Positions 46,843-56,219 of a stretch of DNA of 64,000 nt are shown here, in pieces (positions within the stretch are counted from its first letter, which is position 1; every line of letters starts with the position of its first letter). Below the pieces are notes generated by a model. That model did no database searches. It saw nothing but the letters and a program-made list of their open reading frames with translations, and had not been told where the DNA came from. This DNA is from Novosphingobium sp. 18050 (GTDB lineage Bacteria; Pseudomonadota; Alphaproteobacteria; Sphingomonadales; Sphingomonadaceae): assembly GCF_902706195.1 (NCBI RefSeq), contig NZ_CACSJO010000003.1, positions 124,001 to 188,000 of the forward strand. Reading direction: 5' to 3'. The position numbers and the translations under genes were made by a program.

Positions 46843-47727
46843 TTGCCTGTACGCCGTCTCCCCCCCCTGCGCGCGCTCGAAGCGTTCGTGCGCGTCGTGC
46901 GCCTTGGTTCCGCCAAGGCTGCAGCCAATGAGCTTGCGCTCAGCCCTTCGGCGCTGTCGCGCCGCGTAGCCGCGCTGGAGGACTTCACCGGCAAGCGCCT
47001 GTTCACGCGCCAGCACCAGGCGATGAAGCTCACCGACGAGGGCCTCGCCTTCTACAACGCCATCGGCCCCAGGCTGGAAGAGCTGGCCGAGGCGGTGGAA
47101 GCACAGATCGATCGCGGCCAAGTGCTGCGTCTGCATCTGGGCGTGCCCTCGCTGTTCGGCGGCCAGCGCCTGTTCCCGCGCCTGCCTGAATTGCGTAAAC
47201 TGCACCCGCGCCTGCACATCGACATCGACACCGGTGCCCATCTGGAAGACCGCGTGGGCGACACGCTGGACGCCGCGATCATCCTCGCGAAGGAGCCGGA
47301 CCCGCAGTATTACCGGGTCCAGCTGGACCACAACAAGGTCTACGCGTTCACCTCGACCGAGCTGGCCGCCGAACTCGGCCCCACGCCGGATGAGGCATTG
47401 CTGGCGCGCCAGACCTTCCTGATCCATCAGGACCTGCCCGACAGCCTTGAGGCATGGAAGGACGCGATCGGCCTGCCGGACCTCGACCCGGCCTCGGTCG
47501 ACCGTTTCGATTCGGGCCAGCTGGTGCTGGAAGCCGCCGCGCAGGGCCTTGGCATCGCCATCATGCACGACGACCATTTCCGCCGTGCCCATGACACCCG
47601 CCTGGCGCGGCTCTACGACATCGACGTCGAAAGCCCCTACCGCTACTGGTTCGTCTGCCGCCCCAAGTCGCTGGAATCGCGCCCTGTACGCATCTTCCAC
47701 GAATGGCTGCTGCAGGCCGGGCTGTAG
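46843..47727 (+). CDS. LysR-family transcriptional regulator
   Basis: A 294-residue LysR regulator. The N-terminal helix-turn-helix is LRALEAFVRVVRLGSAKAAANELALSPSALSRRVAALE (read in pieces), followed by the linker helix and a type 2 periplasmic-binding-like effector domain. Only a TTG at 46843 is available as start, because an upstream stop blocks longer options, so initiation may be weak. The layout resembles the GcvA subgroup. Its target is unknown, and the adjacent genes are not divergent to it. Confidence 0.88.
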   Translation: MPVRRLPPLRALEAFVRVVRLGSAKAAANELALSPSALSRRVAALEDFTGKRLFTRQHQAMKLTDEGLAFYNAIGPRLEELAEAVEAQIDRGQVLRLHLGVPSLFGGQRLFPRLPELRKLHPRLHIDIDTGAHLEDRVGDTLDAAIILAKEPDPQYYRVQLDHNKVYAFTSTELAAELGPTPDEALLARQTFLIHQDLPDSLEAWKDAIGLPDLDPASVDRFDSGQLVLEAAAQGLGIAIMHDDHFRRAHDTRLARLYDIDVESPYRYWFVCRPKSLESRPVRIFHEWLLQAGL

Positions 47728-47738
47728 GAAGGCTCTTC

Positions 47739-47775
47739 GCTTCAGGGAGGAGCCCCAAGAAGTCCTCCCTGAAGC
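47739..47775 (+). terminator. Long hairpin after the LysR gene
   Basis: GCTTCAGGGAGGA/TCCTCCCTGAAGC perfect 13-base stem with an 11-base loop. It is followed at 47771-47784 by the palindrome GAAGCCGCGGCTTC, which overlaps the right arm and would compete with it. No T-run. Confidence 0.58.
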
Positions 47776-47927
47776 CGCGGCTTCAACTCCGCTCATCCTG
47801 AACGGAAGGTCGGCAAAAGGCGCTTTTCTCGCCGTTTTTCGACAACCCCTCCTTTTCGTTTTCCCCATGCGCTTAACGGGTTATGCCTAGGCTTTGCCGC
47901 GTTCGTGCGATCTTAAGGGGAATATCC

Positions 47928-48677
47928 GTGATCCGTCCAATGCTTGCCTCCGCCTGCGCGGCCCTGCTTTGCGCCGCCGTTCCGGCCTTCGCGGCAGAGC
48001 CCGCCCCGGCTGTCGCTGCTGCATCTGCCGACCCTGCCCGCCTCGCCGCAGCACGCCAGACGGTGGACTACATCTTTCCACTGGGCACTTACGCGCGGCT
48101 GATGAACGGCACGATGGACAAGATGATGGACTCCATCATGGATTCCACGATGCAGATGCCGGTCAAGGACCTCACCGGGATCAGCGGCGTCGACACCGAC
48201 AAGCTGGGCAGCGCCTCGCTGGCCGAGATCATGGCCATCTACGACCCCGCCTACAAAGAACGAATGCGCGTCTCCACCCGCACCATGATGGCCGAAATGT
48301 CGATGCTGATGACCGAGTTCGAGCCGGAAATCCGCGATGGTCTGGCCACCGCCTATGCGATCCGCTTCGACGCGGGGCAGCTGCGCGATCTTAACACCTT
48401 CTTCGCCACGCCGACCGGCAAGGCCTATGCCGCCGAATCCTACATGATCATGATGTCGCCCGAGGTCATGTCAAAAATGCAGGCCTTCATGCCCAAGTTC
48501 ATGCAGATGATGCCCACCATCGTCGAAAAGACGAAGGCCGCCACTGCACAGATGCCTCCCCCGCGCCATTACGGCGACCTTTCCGATGCAGAGAAGGGCA
48601 AGCTCGCCAAGGTGCTGGGCATCTCGCGCAAGGAACTGGACAAGAGCGAGGCGGCAAAGGCGGCGCCAGGCGAATAA
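47928..48677 (+). CDS. DUF2059-family secreted protein
   Basis: A 249-residue protein from a GTG with AAGGGGAA upstream, VIRPMLASACAALLCAAVPA, signal peptide ending AFAAE. The C-terminal half (MAIYDPAYKERMRVSTRTMMAEMSMLMTEFEPEIRDGLATAYAIRFDAGQLRDLNTFFATPTGKAYAAES, read in pieces) is the DUF2059 domain, with its L-x-F-F-x-T-x-x-G motif. It is very Met-rich in the middle (MDKMMDSIMDSTMQM). Function unknown, and likely periplasmic. Confidence 0.85.
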   Translation: MIRPMLASACAALLCAAVPAFAAEPAPAVAAASADPARLAAARQTVDYIFPLGTYARLMNGTMDKMMDSIMDSTMQMPVKDLTGISGVDTDKLGSASLAEIMAIYDPAYKERMRVSTRTMMAEMSMLMTEFEPEIRDGLATAYAIRFDAGQLRDLNTFFATPTGKAYAAESYMIMMSPEVMSKMQAFMPKFMQMMPTIVEKTKAATAQMPPPRHYGDLSDAEKGKLAKVLGISRKELDKSEAAKAAPGE

Positions 48678-48810
48678 GGCGGGTAAGGGCGCCCGACGGG
48701 CATTGGGGAGAGAGAAGCCGGGTAGAAAGCCCGCCGGGCAGCCTCGTGATACCCCGCAAAGCGCGGTCAGCCCATTGTGCCAAGGGCCGGCTTGCCATAC
48801 CGGGCGGATC

Positions 48811-49986
48811 ATGAGCAGGCTCGATTCACACCTCGAGACGGCGCTGGCGCGGATCGAACGCGCCGGGCAACGCCGGACATTGCGCGCCGCCGCGCTGCTC
48901 CCCGAAGGTCGGATGGAACGCGGCGGGCGCACGATGCTCGATTTCTCCAGCAACGATTACCTCGGCCTTGCCCGGCACCCCCTGCTGGTGGAGCGCGCGG
49001 GCCAGTGGGCGGCAGCGCATGGTGCGGGATCGGGCGCATCGCGGCTGGTCACCGGCACAAGCGAGCTGCACCTGACGCTGGAAGCGCGGATCGCCGCCTT
49101 CAAACACTGCGAGGCCGCCCTGATCTTCGCCAGCGGCTGGCAGGCCAATGCTGCGGTGATCCCGGCGCTGCTGGCGGCCATGCCCAATACGCCCCAGGGC
49201 GCGGCGGTGTTCACCGACCGGCTGATCCACGCCTCGATGCATGCGGGCCTCGCGATGGCGGGCACCCGCCAGCACCGCTTCCGCCACAACGACCTCGATC
49301 ACCTCGAAACACTGCTGGCCGAGAAGGGCGCAGGTGCGTCCGCCCGCCTGATCCTCACCGAAAGCGTGTTCTCGATGGACGGCGACCGCGTCGACATCGC
49401 CCGCCTGGCCGAGATCGCCGAGCGCCATGATGCCGCTCTGTTCGTCGACGAGGCCCATGCCACCGGCGTACTCGGCCCCGAAGGGCGCGGCCTTTCCGCA
49501 CTGGTGCCGGGGCGGGTAGACCTTATCATGGGTACGTTCAGCAAGGCGCTGGGCGGCTTCGGTGCTTATGTCGCCGGCTCGCAGATACTGATCGACTACC
49601 TCGTCAACGCCGCCAGCGGCTTTGTCTTCACCACCGCGCCGCCGCCCGCCGTACTGGGCGCGATCGATGCAGCGCTCGACCTCGTACCCACCATGGACGC
49701 CGAGCGCGCACATCTTGCTGCGCTGGGCGACCGCCTGCGCTCGGGCCTTGCCCGCCTCGGCCTCGACCACGGTGCATCCTCGACCCAGATCGTACCGGCC
49801 ATGATCGGCCTCGAGGACGAGGCCATGGCCCTTTCCGCACGGCTGGAACAGGCCGGCTTCCTCGCCTCCGCGATCCGCCCGCCGACGGTGCCGCCCGGCA
49901 CCAGCCGCCTGCGCCTTGCGCTGCGCGCAGGCCATTCGCCGGCCGATATCGACGCGCTGCTGGCAGCAATCGAGGCGCATCGGTGA
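48811..49986 (+). CDS. bioF: 8-amino-7-oxononanoate synthase
   Basis: PLP enzyme of 391 residues that joins pimeloyl-ACP and alanine, the first ring-building step of biotin synthesis. Landmarks are FSSNDYLGLARHP, SGASRLVTGTSELH, FVDEAHATGVLGPEGRG and the PLP lysine in GTFSKALGGFGAY. The start at 48811 gives MSRLDSHLETALARI. It opens the operon. The next gene starts by GTG inside its stop (GTGA). Confidence 0.94.
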   Translation: MSRLDSHLETALARIERAGQRRTLRAAALLPEGRMERGGRTMLDFSSNDYLGLARHPLLVERAGQWAAAHGAGSGASRLVTGTSELHLTLEARIAAFKHCEAALIFASGWQANAAVIPALLAAMPNTPQGAAVFTDRLIHASMHAGLAMAGTRQHRFRHNDLDHLETLLAEKGAGASARLILTESVFSMDGDRVDIARLAEIAERHDAALFVDEAHATGVLGPEGRGLSALVPGRVDLIMGTFSKALGGFGAYVAGSQILIDYLVNAASGFVFTTAPPPAVLGAIDAALDLVPTMDAERAHLAALGDRLRSGLARLGLDHGASSTQIVPAMIGLEDEAMALSARLEQAGFLASAIRPPTVPPGTSRLRLALRAGHSPADIDALLAAIEAHR

Positions 49987-50621
49987 AGTTGTTTTTCGCG
50001 CATGGCTGGGGCTTCGACCGCACCTTCTGGGCGCCGCTCGCCGCGTTGCTACCCGCCTGGCCCCATGCCATTGACGACCGCGGCTACTTCGGCGCCCCGC
50101 ATGAGGCGCGCGTCGAAGGGCCCTGCGTGGCCGTGACCCACAGCTTCGGCACCATGCGCGTCCTGGCCGCGCCGCCGCCGGGACTGGCCGGGATCATCGC
50201 GATCAATGGCTTCGAGCGCTTCACCGCCCTGCCCGGCCGCCCCGGAGTGCCCGCCCGCGTCCTCGACCGGATGCTACGCCGCTTCGAGATCGAGCCGCGC
50301 GCCGTGCTCACCGAATTTCACCGCAGCTGCGGCAGCGAAGCCTCTTTCGATGAGACAGATACCGAGAACGATATCGACCCGGCACGCCTTCACGCCGACC
50401 TCCTGCGCCTGCGTGACGCCGCGCCTCCGATCCCGCGCGTGCCGATACTGACGCTGCACGGCGGGCGCGACCCGCTGCTGCCTGCGGCCATGCGCGAGGC
50501 CACTTTCGCGGGCGCAAGGGTCAGCCGGATGAACCACGGCTCCGGCGGCCACCTGCTCCCCCTCGAAGCACCGCGGCTTTGCGCAGAGGCCGTGCGCGGC
50601 ATGGTCGAGGCCTTGGCATGA
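49983..50621 (+). CDS. Alpha/beta hydrolase, likely BioH-type pimeloyl-ACP esterase
   Basis: A 212-residue hydrolase starting MKLFFAHGWGFDRTFW from a GTG overlapping the bioF stop. The presumed nucleophile is the Ser of VTHSFGT, where the first Gly of GxSxG is replaced. The acid is in LHGGRDPLLP and the His in MNHGSGGHLLPLEAP. Its place between bioF and bioC, with 4-base overlaps on both sides, strongly suggests it removes the methyl group that BioC adds, as BioH or BioG do. The assignment rests on context more than on similarity. Confidence 0.82.
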   Translation: MKLFFAHGWGFDRTFWAPLAALLPAWPHAIDDRGYFGAPHEARVEGPCVAVTHSFGTMRVLAAPPPGLAGIIAINGFERFTALPGRPGVPARVLDRMLRRFEIEPRAVLTEFHRSCGSEASFDETDTENDIDPARLHADLLRLRDAAPPIPRVPILTLHGGRDPLLPAAMREATFAGARVSRMNHGSGGHLLPLEAPRLCAEAVRGMVEALA

Positions 50622-51409
50622 TCCCCCATCCCGACCAGCGCGCGCGCATCCGCAGCGCCTTCGCCGCCGCACCGGACTATGACGGGCACGCCCGCGTCCA
50701 GCGCGATGTGGCGGATCGCCTTGCCGCCCGCATTGCCGCGCTGGACCTGCCCGCTGCGCCGCGCGTGCTGGAGATCGGCTGCGGCACCGGCTTCCTCACC
50801 GGCGCGCTGGTGGATGCAGGCATCTGCGGCGACTGGCTGATCACCGACATCGCACCCGAAATGGTAGAACGCTGCCAGGCCCGCATGGCGCCGATGCAGC
50901 GGGGCCGCTCCTTGCGCTTTGCCCTGCTCGACGGTGAGCGCGGCGTCCCCCAAGGCGGACCGTTCGACCTCATCTGTTCCAGCCTCGCGGCGCAGTGGTT
51001 CGACGATGCGCCCGCCGCGCTTGCCCGCATGGCCGGGTGGCTGGCGCCGGGCGGGCACCTGCTCGTCACCACGCTCGGCCCCGGCAGTTTCGCGCAGTGG
51101 CGCGCCGCCCACGAGGCGGAAGGGATTGCCGCCGGCACCCCCATCTTCGCCCCCGTCGAAGGTTTCGCCGCGCTGGCGCCCGAAGCACTCATCGTCGAAG
51201 ACCATATCGAGCGTCACGCCGATCCGCGCGCCTTCCTGCGCGCGCTCAAGGCCATCGGCGCGGGCACTTCGCATCCCGGCCACCGCCCGCTTTCACCCGC
51301 GCAGCTGCGCCGCGTCATGGTGCGCTTCGCCCAAATCGCCAAATCCCCCCAAACTGGATGCGAAGTGACGTACGAGGCCGTGACCTGCCACCTCCATCGC
51401 CCTAGGTGA
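50618..51409 (+). CDS. bioC: Malonyl-ACP O-methyltransferase BioC
   Basis: SAM-dependent methyltransferase of 263 residues. Motif I is [19 protein letters not shown], followed by [15 protein letters not shown] and [15 protein letters not shown], the last typical of BioC. It methylates malonyl-ACP to disguise it for fatty-acid elongation to pimeloyl-ACP. Its ATG at 50618 overlaps the previous stop (ATGA). An N-terminal extension to 50579 is not supported. Confidence 0.92.
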   Translation: MIPHPDQRARIRSAFAAAPDYDGHARVQRDVADRLAARIAALDLPAAPRVLEIGCGTGFLTGALVDAGICGDWLITDIAPEMVERCQARMAPMQRGRSLRFALLDGERGVPQGGPFDLICSSLAAQWFDDAPAALARMAGWLAPGGHLLVTTLGPGSFAQWRAAHEAEGIAAGTPIFAPVEGFAALAPEALIVEDHIERHADPRAFLRALKAIGAGTSHPGHRPLSPAQLRRVMVRFAQIAKSPQTGCEVTYEAVTCHLHRPR

Positions 51410-51416
51410 TCCGATC

Positions 51417-52049
51417 ATGACTACCCGCCCCATCATCGTTACCGGCACCGATACCGAGATCGGCAAGACCGTCTTCGCCGCCGCGCTGGCAGGCGCGCTT
51501 GGTGCTCATTACTGGAAGCCGGTGCAGGCCGGGGTTGAGGACGACGGCACCGACGCCATGCGCGTAGCCCGCCTTTCCGGCCTGCCGCGCGGCCATGTTC
51601 TGGACGAAGCCTACCGCCTCGCCACGCCCTGCTCGCCCCACCTCGCCGCCGAGATAGACGGCGTGACGATCGACGCGGCAAGGCTTGCCCTGCCCGCAGT
51701 CGAAGGCCCGCTGGTGGTGGAGGGCGCAGGCGGCGTCATGGTGCCGATAACCCGCCACGAAACTTATGCCGACCAGTTCGCCCGCTGGGGCGCGCCGGTC
51801 GTGCTGGTGGCCCGCACGGTGCTGGGCACGATCAACCATTCCCTGCTCTCGATCGAGGCGCTGCGCGCGCGCGGGGTGCCCATCCTCGGCGTGGCCTTCG
51901 TCGGCGACCCGGTGGAGGACAGCGAGGCGACGATCTGCGCAATGGGCGGCGTCAAGCGCCTGGGCCGCCTGCCCCGGCTGGACCCGCTGGAGCCCGCCGC
52001 CCTGCGCGCCGCCTTTGCCGCCAACTTCCGGCTGGAGGATTTCACATGA
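51417..52049 (+). CDS. bioD: Dethiobiotin synthetase
   Basis: ATP-dependent dethiobiotin synthase of 210 residues. The P-loop is [15 protein letters not shown], followed by [13 protein letters not shown] and [12 protein letters not shown], all typical. It closes the ureido ring of 7,8-diaminopelargonate. It sits 7 bases after bioC, and its end overlaps bioA by 4 bases (ATGA). Confidence 0.95.
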   Translation: MTTRPIIVTGTDTEIGKTVFAAALAGALGAHYWKPVQAGVEDDGTDAMRVARLSGLPRGHVLDEAYRLATPCSPHLAAEIDGVTIDAARLALPAVEGPLVVEGAGGVMVPITRHETYADQFARWGAPVVLVARTVLGTINHSLLSIEALRARGVPILGVAFVGDPVEDSEATICAMGGVKRLGRLPRLDPLEPAALRAAFAANFRLEDFT

Positions 52050-53329
52050 CCCTGCCGCCTGCTACCTCGCCCATCTGGCACCCCTTCACCCAGCACGGGC
52101 TGGGCGAGCCGATCCCGCTCGTCACCCATGCCGAAGGCGCGCTGCTGCACACCGCAAACGGCCGCACGGTGATCGATGCGGTCTCATCCTGGTGGGTGAC
52201 CACGCATGGCCACTGCCACCCGCGCATCATGACCGCCGTTGCAGAGCAGGCGCAGAAGCTGGACCAGCTCATCTTCGCAGGCTGGACCCACGAACCTGCC
52301 GAGGCGGTCGCCGCCGGGCTGACCGCGATCATGCCGCCTGAACTGACGAGGGTGTTTTTCTCCGATTCCGGCTCCACCAGCGTTGAAGTCGCGCTGAAGA
52401 TGGCGCTGGGATACTGGCACGTCCATGCCTCGGCAAAGGGAGGCACACCGCGCCACAGGATCGTGGTGATGGAGCATTCCTACCACGGCGACACCATCGG
52501 CGCGATGTCTGTCGGCGCGCGCGGAGTGTTCAACCAGCCTTATGAGCCGTTGCTGTTCGACGTGGGCCGCATTCCCTTCCCCGCCGCCGGGGCCGAGCAG
52601 GAGACGCTGGACGCGCTTGAGGCCCTGTGCCGACAGGCCGATACCGCCGCGCTCATCGTCGAGCCGCTGGCGCTGGGCGCGGGCGGAATGCTGGTCTACG
52701 GCGCCGATACGCTCAAGGCCATGGCCGATATCTGCGCCCGATACGGCGTCCTGTTCATCGCCGACGAAGTGATGACCGGCTGGGGCCGCACCGGCACCCT
52801 GCTGGCGTGCGAACAGGCTGGCGTCATCCCCGATATCCTGTGCCTCTCCAAGGGCCTAACCGGCGGCTCGCTGCCGCTAGCGGTGACGATGGCGAGCGAG
52901 GCGATCTTCGCCGCGCACTGGTCCACCGACCGGGCGCGGATGTTCTTCCATTCCTCCAGCTACACCGCCAATCCGATCGCCTGCGCGGCGGCGGCCGCCA
53001 ACCTCGCCATCTGGCGCGAGGAACCGGTGATGGACCGTATTTCCGATCTCGGCCGGCGACAGGCCGCATGGCTGGAGAAGCTCGGCCGCTTCTGCCACTT
53101 CGACAATCCGCGTACACTGGGCACCATCTCCGCGCTGGACCTGCGGACACGCGGGCAAGGCGGCTACATGGACGGCCTCGCCCCCGAACTGATGGCCTTC
53201 TTCCGCAAACGCGACATCCTGCTGCGCCCGCTTGGCAACACCGTCTACGTGATGCCGCCCTATTGCATCACCGACGACCAGCTGGATCAGGTGTGGAATG
53301 CAATCGGGGAAGCCGTGATCTCGTTCTGA
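52046..53329 (+). CDS. bioA: Adenosylmethionine-8-amino-7-oxononanoate aminotransferase
   Basis: Class III PLP aminotransferase of 427 residues that converts KAPA to DAPA with SAM as amino donor. Segments include [74 protein letters not shown] and the PLP lysine in CLSKGLTGG. It is the last gene of the operon. Biotin synthase bioB, needed for the final step, is not in the window. Confidence 0.95.
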   Translation: MTLPPATSPIWHPFTQHGLGEPIPLVTHAEGALLHTANGRTVIDAVSSWWVTTHGHCHPRIMTAVAEQAQKLDQLIFAGWTHEPAEAVAAGLTAIMPPELTRVFFSDSGSTSVEVALKMALGYWHVHASAKGGTPRHRIVVMEHSYHGDTIGAMSVGARGVFNQPYEPLLFDVGRIPFPAAGAEQETLDALEALCRQADTAALIVEPLALGAGGMLVYGADTLKAMADICARYGVLFIADEVMTGWGRTGTLLACEQAGVIPDILCLSKGLTGGSLPLAVTMASEAIFAAHWSTDRARMFFHSSSYTANPIACAAAAANLAIWREEPVMDRISDLGRRQAAWLEKLGRFCHFDNPRTLGTISALDLRTRGQGGYMDGLAPELMAFFRKRDILLRPLGNTVYVMPPYCITDDQLDQVWNAIGEAVISF

Positions 53330-53333
53330 CGAT

Positions 53334-54374
53334 CTATTCCATGACGCTGGGCTTGCTGGAGCGTTCGACCATGCCAGTCGTGCGCTCGCCGTCCCAGGTG
53401 TAGAAGGCGTGGGCCTGCTGGACTATCGGCCAGTCCTTGGGCCAGTCGGGCGGAAGTACATGCCCGCCGCGTGAGCGGGTGTTGGCGAAAGTCAGCCCGC
53501 CGATCTCGATACGCCGGCCGTCCACCGTTTCCAGCACGCAGGACACATCCTCGCCGCCGGTCACCAGCTTGCGCAGCCAGGGAATGCCCACGGGCCGCGC
53601 GCCGGTGCGGGTGCCGTCCGCATCGATGATCCATCCCTCGCAGTAGCTGGGCGCCTCACCCTCTCGCGGCGGGTAGACGTTGAAGCCGAAGGCGCGGCCG
53701 CTCGGGAACACGGCGGACTGCCAGCAATGCCCCCAGAAACCCGCGAAAGCGCGGAAGCCGGTGCGGCGGATGCGAAGCCCGTTAGCCTTGAAGGGCCGTG
53801 CCGCGCCGTCAATCGTCAGGGTGCCGGCGGCGCGGAAAAGCTGCTCGTAGCGCGGGCTCATATAGTCGCCCTGCTTGCCGCCCAGTGCCTCTGCCGCTTC
53901 GGGCAGGATCGTGCCCGGCTCCCAGGGGACTGCGGCCATGTCCATCTGGATGTCAAAGGAAACCTCGGCCCATTGGCGCTCTGCAAAGCCGGGATTTTCG
54001 AGGATTTCCTGCGCGCTGGTGAGGGCCACCGGGCCTTCGAAGCGGGCGGTCCAGCGGCGGAACGGGTCGACGCATTCGAAGCGGATCGGGCCGGTCGCGC
54101 GCACCGTGGGCTTGCCGCCGGGGCCATAGGCAGACTGGCTCTCGCCGTCGCCCCGCCGCGAATAGAGGCGGCCATCGGCGAAAGCGATATCCAGCCAGAG
54201 TTCGTGACGATCCCACTGCGCGCCTACGGCTTCCACGCCGATACGCATGGCGAAAGCGCCGTTCCCTTCCTCGATCCAGACGTTCACCGCATCGCGAATG
54301 CCGTCTTCAGGCTTTTCGGCCACGACATATTCGCGCGTCACCGGAATGCCGCCGGACAGGTCAATCGTCGCCAT
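53334..54374 (-). CDS. Protein of unknown function, two-domain beta-rich
   Basis: A 346-residue cytoplasmic-looking protein from an ATG at 54374 with GGGAGAG in front. No signal peptide. It is rich in Trp and beta-strand patterns: VNVWIEEGNGAFAMRIGVEA, GPIRFECVDPFRRWTARFEG, TIDGAARPFKANGLRIRRTGF, FGFNVYPPREGE. The alternating, lipocalin-like halves recall sphingomonad proteins annotated only as domains of unknown function (DUF7064/7065 style), but I am not certain of the family. It converges with bioA, 4 bases apart. It is divergent in role from its neighbours and I can assign no function. Confidence 0.68.
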   Translation of the reverse strand: MATIDLSGGIPVTREYVVAEKPEDGIRDAVNVWIEEGNGAFAMRIGVEAVGAQWDRHELWLDIAFADGRLYSRRGDGESQSAYGPGGKPTVRATGPIRFECVDPFRRWTARFEGPVALTSAQEILENPGFAERQWAEVSFDIQMDMAAVPWEPGTILPEAAEALGGKQGDYMSPRYEQLFRAAGTLTIDGAARPFKANGLRIRRTGFRAFAGFWGHCWQSAVFPSGRAFGFNVYPPREGEAPSYCEGWIIDADGTRTGARPVGIPWLRKLVTGGEDVSCVLETVDGRRIEIGGLTFANTRSRGGHVLPPDWPKDWPIVQQAHAFYTWDGERTTGMVERSSKPSVME

Positions 54375-54463
54375 CGCTCTCTCCCTTTTTACGGGAGGGA
54401 AGCTGTCATGGCCCGAGCGCCCGGTCACGCCTGCGACGGCGCGCCCGGGCGATCATTGGCAAT

Positions 54464-55297
54464 TCAGACGTAGGGCGGCTTGTGGCGGCCAGTGGGGCTG
54501 GTGGTGAAGATCTCGCAGCCGTCCTCCGTGATGCCGATCGAATGCTCGAACTGGGCCGAGAGCGACTTGTCGCGGGTCACCGCCGTCCAGCCATCGGAGA
54601 GCAGCTTCACCGGCGGCTTGCCCAGGTTGATCATCGGCTCGATGGTCATGAACATGCCGGGCTTGAGCAGCGGGCCCGTGCCGGGGCGACCGGCGTGCAC
54701 CACTTCGGGGGCATCGTGGAACAGGCGCCCCAGGCCATGGCCGCAGAATTCGCGCACAACGCCGTAGCGGTGGGATTCGGCATATTCCTGAATGGCCGCG
54801 CCGATGTCGCCCACACGGTTGCCTGGCTTGGCCTGCGCGATGCCGATCATCAGGCACTCATAAGTCACGTCGACCAGGCGGCGCGCCTTCAGCGGCACAT
54901 CGCCGACAAGGTACATGCGGCTGGTGTCGCCGTGCCAGCCGTCCAGCAGCGGGGTCACGTCGATGTTGACGATGTCGCCGTCCTTGAAGGTCTTCTCGGA
55001 AGGGATGCCGTGGCAAACGACGTGGTTGATCGAGATACAGCACGAATGCGCATAGCCCCGATAGCCCAGCGTCGCGGGCACGGCGCCCCCGGCGAGCGTC
55101 AGTTCACGCACCTTGTCGTCGATGAATGCGGTGGTGACACCGGGCTGCACGAGCGGCGCGATCTCGTCGAGAATCCGGGCGGCGAGCGCGCCGGCGCGGC
55201 GCATGCCCTCGAAACCTGCGGGGCCATGAAGCTTGATGGTGCCGTCACGCAGGAGGGCTTCCTCCTGGCCGGGCTCTACGATCTGGTATTCGGTCAT
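54464..55297 (-). CDS. map: Methionine aminopeptidase, type I
   Basis: A 277-residue enzyme that removes the initiator Met. Conserved segments are RRAGALAARILDEI, SINHVVCHGIP, KDGDIVNIDVTPLLDGWHGDTSRM (metal Asp pair), REFCGHGLGRLFHDAP (metal His), MFMTIEPMIN (Glu) and FEHSIGITEDG (Glu). Slightly longer than E. coli Map because of a short N-terminal extension (MTEYQIVEPGQEE). Stands alone after the DUF3298 lipoprotein gene on the same strand. Confidence 0.96.
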   Translation of the reverse strand: MTEYQIVEPGQEEALLRDGTIKLHGPAGFEGMRRAGALAARILDEIAPLVQPGVTTAFIDDKVRELTLAGGAVPATLGYRGYAHSCCISINHVVCHGIPSEKTFKDGDIVNIDVTPLLDGWHGDTSRMYLVGDVPLKARRLVDVTYECLMIGIAQAKPGNRVGDIGAAIQEYAESHRYGVVREFCGHGLGRLFHDAPEVVHAGRPGTGPLLKPGMFMTIEPMINLGKPPVKLLSDGWTAVTRDKSLSAQFEHSIGITEDGCEIFTTSPTGRHKPPYV

Positions 55298-55342
55298 GAG
55301 ACCCAGATAGTCCCTTTTGCCATAAATTGCGAGATAACAGAG

Positions 55343-56170
55343 TCAGGGCTGGACGGAAAAAGCACTGCGATATTGCGGCTTCAAGGCGGCCATCACCTTG
55401 CCATTCACCGGCAGCGTCACTTCGTAGCTGCCTTCCGCATAAGGCCCCGCCTCGTAAGGCGCGACCAGCACGCCGATGCGGTCGAAGGTGCGGTTGTTGG
55501 TCGATCCCAGGATCAGCGTCTGCGCGGTGGGATCGATACATTCGCTGAACATCTGCCCGCTGTCGCGTTCGACCGGTTCGCCGCGCTTTTTCGCGCGCTG
55601 CTTGTCGAGTGCATCGCAGAACGAGGCCTGGATCGCACTGCGCAGGGCGTCCTGCCCGGTGAACATATCCGCCGGCTTGCGTGCGGTGTCGGCACCGCGA
55701 TCCCATACCAGCGAATCGAACACGGTCATCCCATGTGCGCCGCCCGAGAATTCGTAGTGCTGGGCAGACAGCGAAAGCCAGCCGGGCATGTTGGTGACGA
55801 CCTTCCAGTCGGTCTGCCGTTCGTAGGCGTGATAGGGAAAGCCATCCTTGGCTGCATCCGCCTTGCCGCTGCGCGCCGACGATACGAGATCGCCCTTATC
55901 TGCGTCCAGGCGCTGGTCGAGCAGGTCGCGAAGGGCCGGGACTGCAGCGGCCGCATCGGGGTAGGAATAGCCGAAAGCGAAGACCTCGTTCTCTTCCTTT
56001 TCGGCCCGCCCCTTGGGCATTGGCGGCGCTTCGGTGGGCGCCTCGGAGGCAAGCTCGGGCTCGTCGGAAGGCGCCGCCACCGAAGCGCTCGATTGCGCCC
56101 CCGGATCGCCCGCACCGTTGCACGCCGTCGTCATCAGGGCCACAACTGCAACGAAACCGCCGTATCGCAT
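55343..56170 (-). CDS. DUF3298/DUF4163-type lipoprotein
   Basis: A 275-residue protein starting MRYGGFVAVVALMTTACNGAG, a lipoprotein signal with the lipidated Cys at about 17. After an Ala/Pro/Ser linker comes FAFGYSYPDAAAAVPALRDLL. The DUF3298 hallmark HYEFSGGAHGMTVFDSLVWD and a TFDRIGVLVAPYEAGPYAEGSYEVTLP end, read in pieces, follow. This domain pair is also found in the anti-sigma factor RsiV. No sigma factor is nearby, so the role is open. An ATG at 56191 would add seven residues. It diverges from the aminopeptidase gene. Confidence 0.85.
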   Translation of the reverse strand: MRYGGFVAVVALMTTACNGAGDPGAQSSASVAAPSDEPELASEAPTEAPPMPKGRAEKEENEVFAFGYSYPDAAAAVPALRDLLDQRLDADKGDLVSSARSGKADAAKDGFPYHAYERQTDWKVVTNMPGWLSLSAQHYEFSGGAHGMTVFDSLVWDRGADTARKPADMFTGQDALRSAIQASFCDALDKQRAKKRGEPVERDSGQMFSECIDPTAQTLILGSTNNRTFDRIGVLVAPYEAGPYAEGSYEVTLPVNGKVMAALKPQYRSAFSVQP

Positions 56171-56219
56171 CAAAATTCCTCTCGCACTCATGCTGGAGGC
56201 GAGGCTAAAGAATCAGGGC

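Noticed and set aside
45856..47868. 670-residue minus-strand frame across corC and the LysR gene
   Set aside because: It spans two well-supported + strand genes and has no motif.
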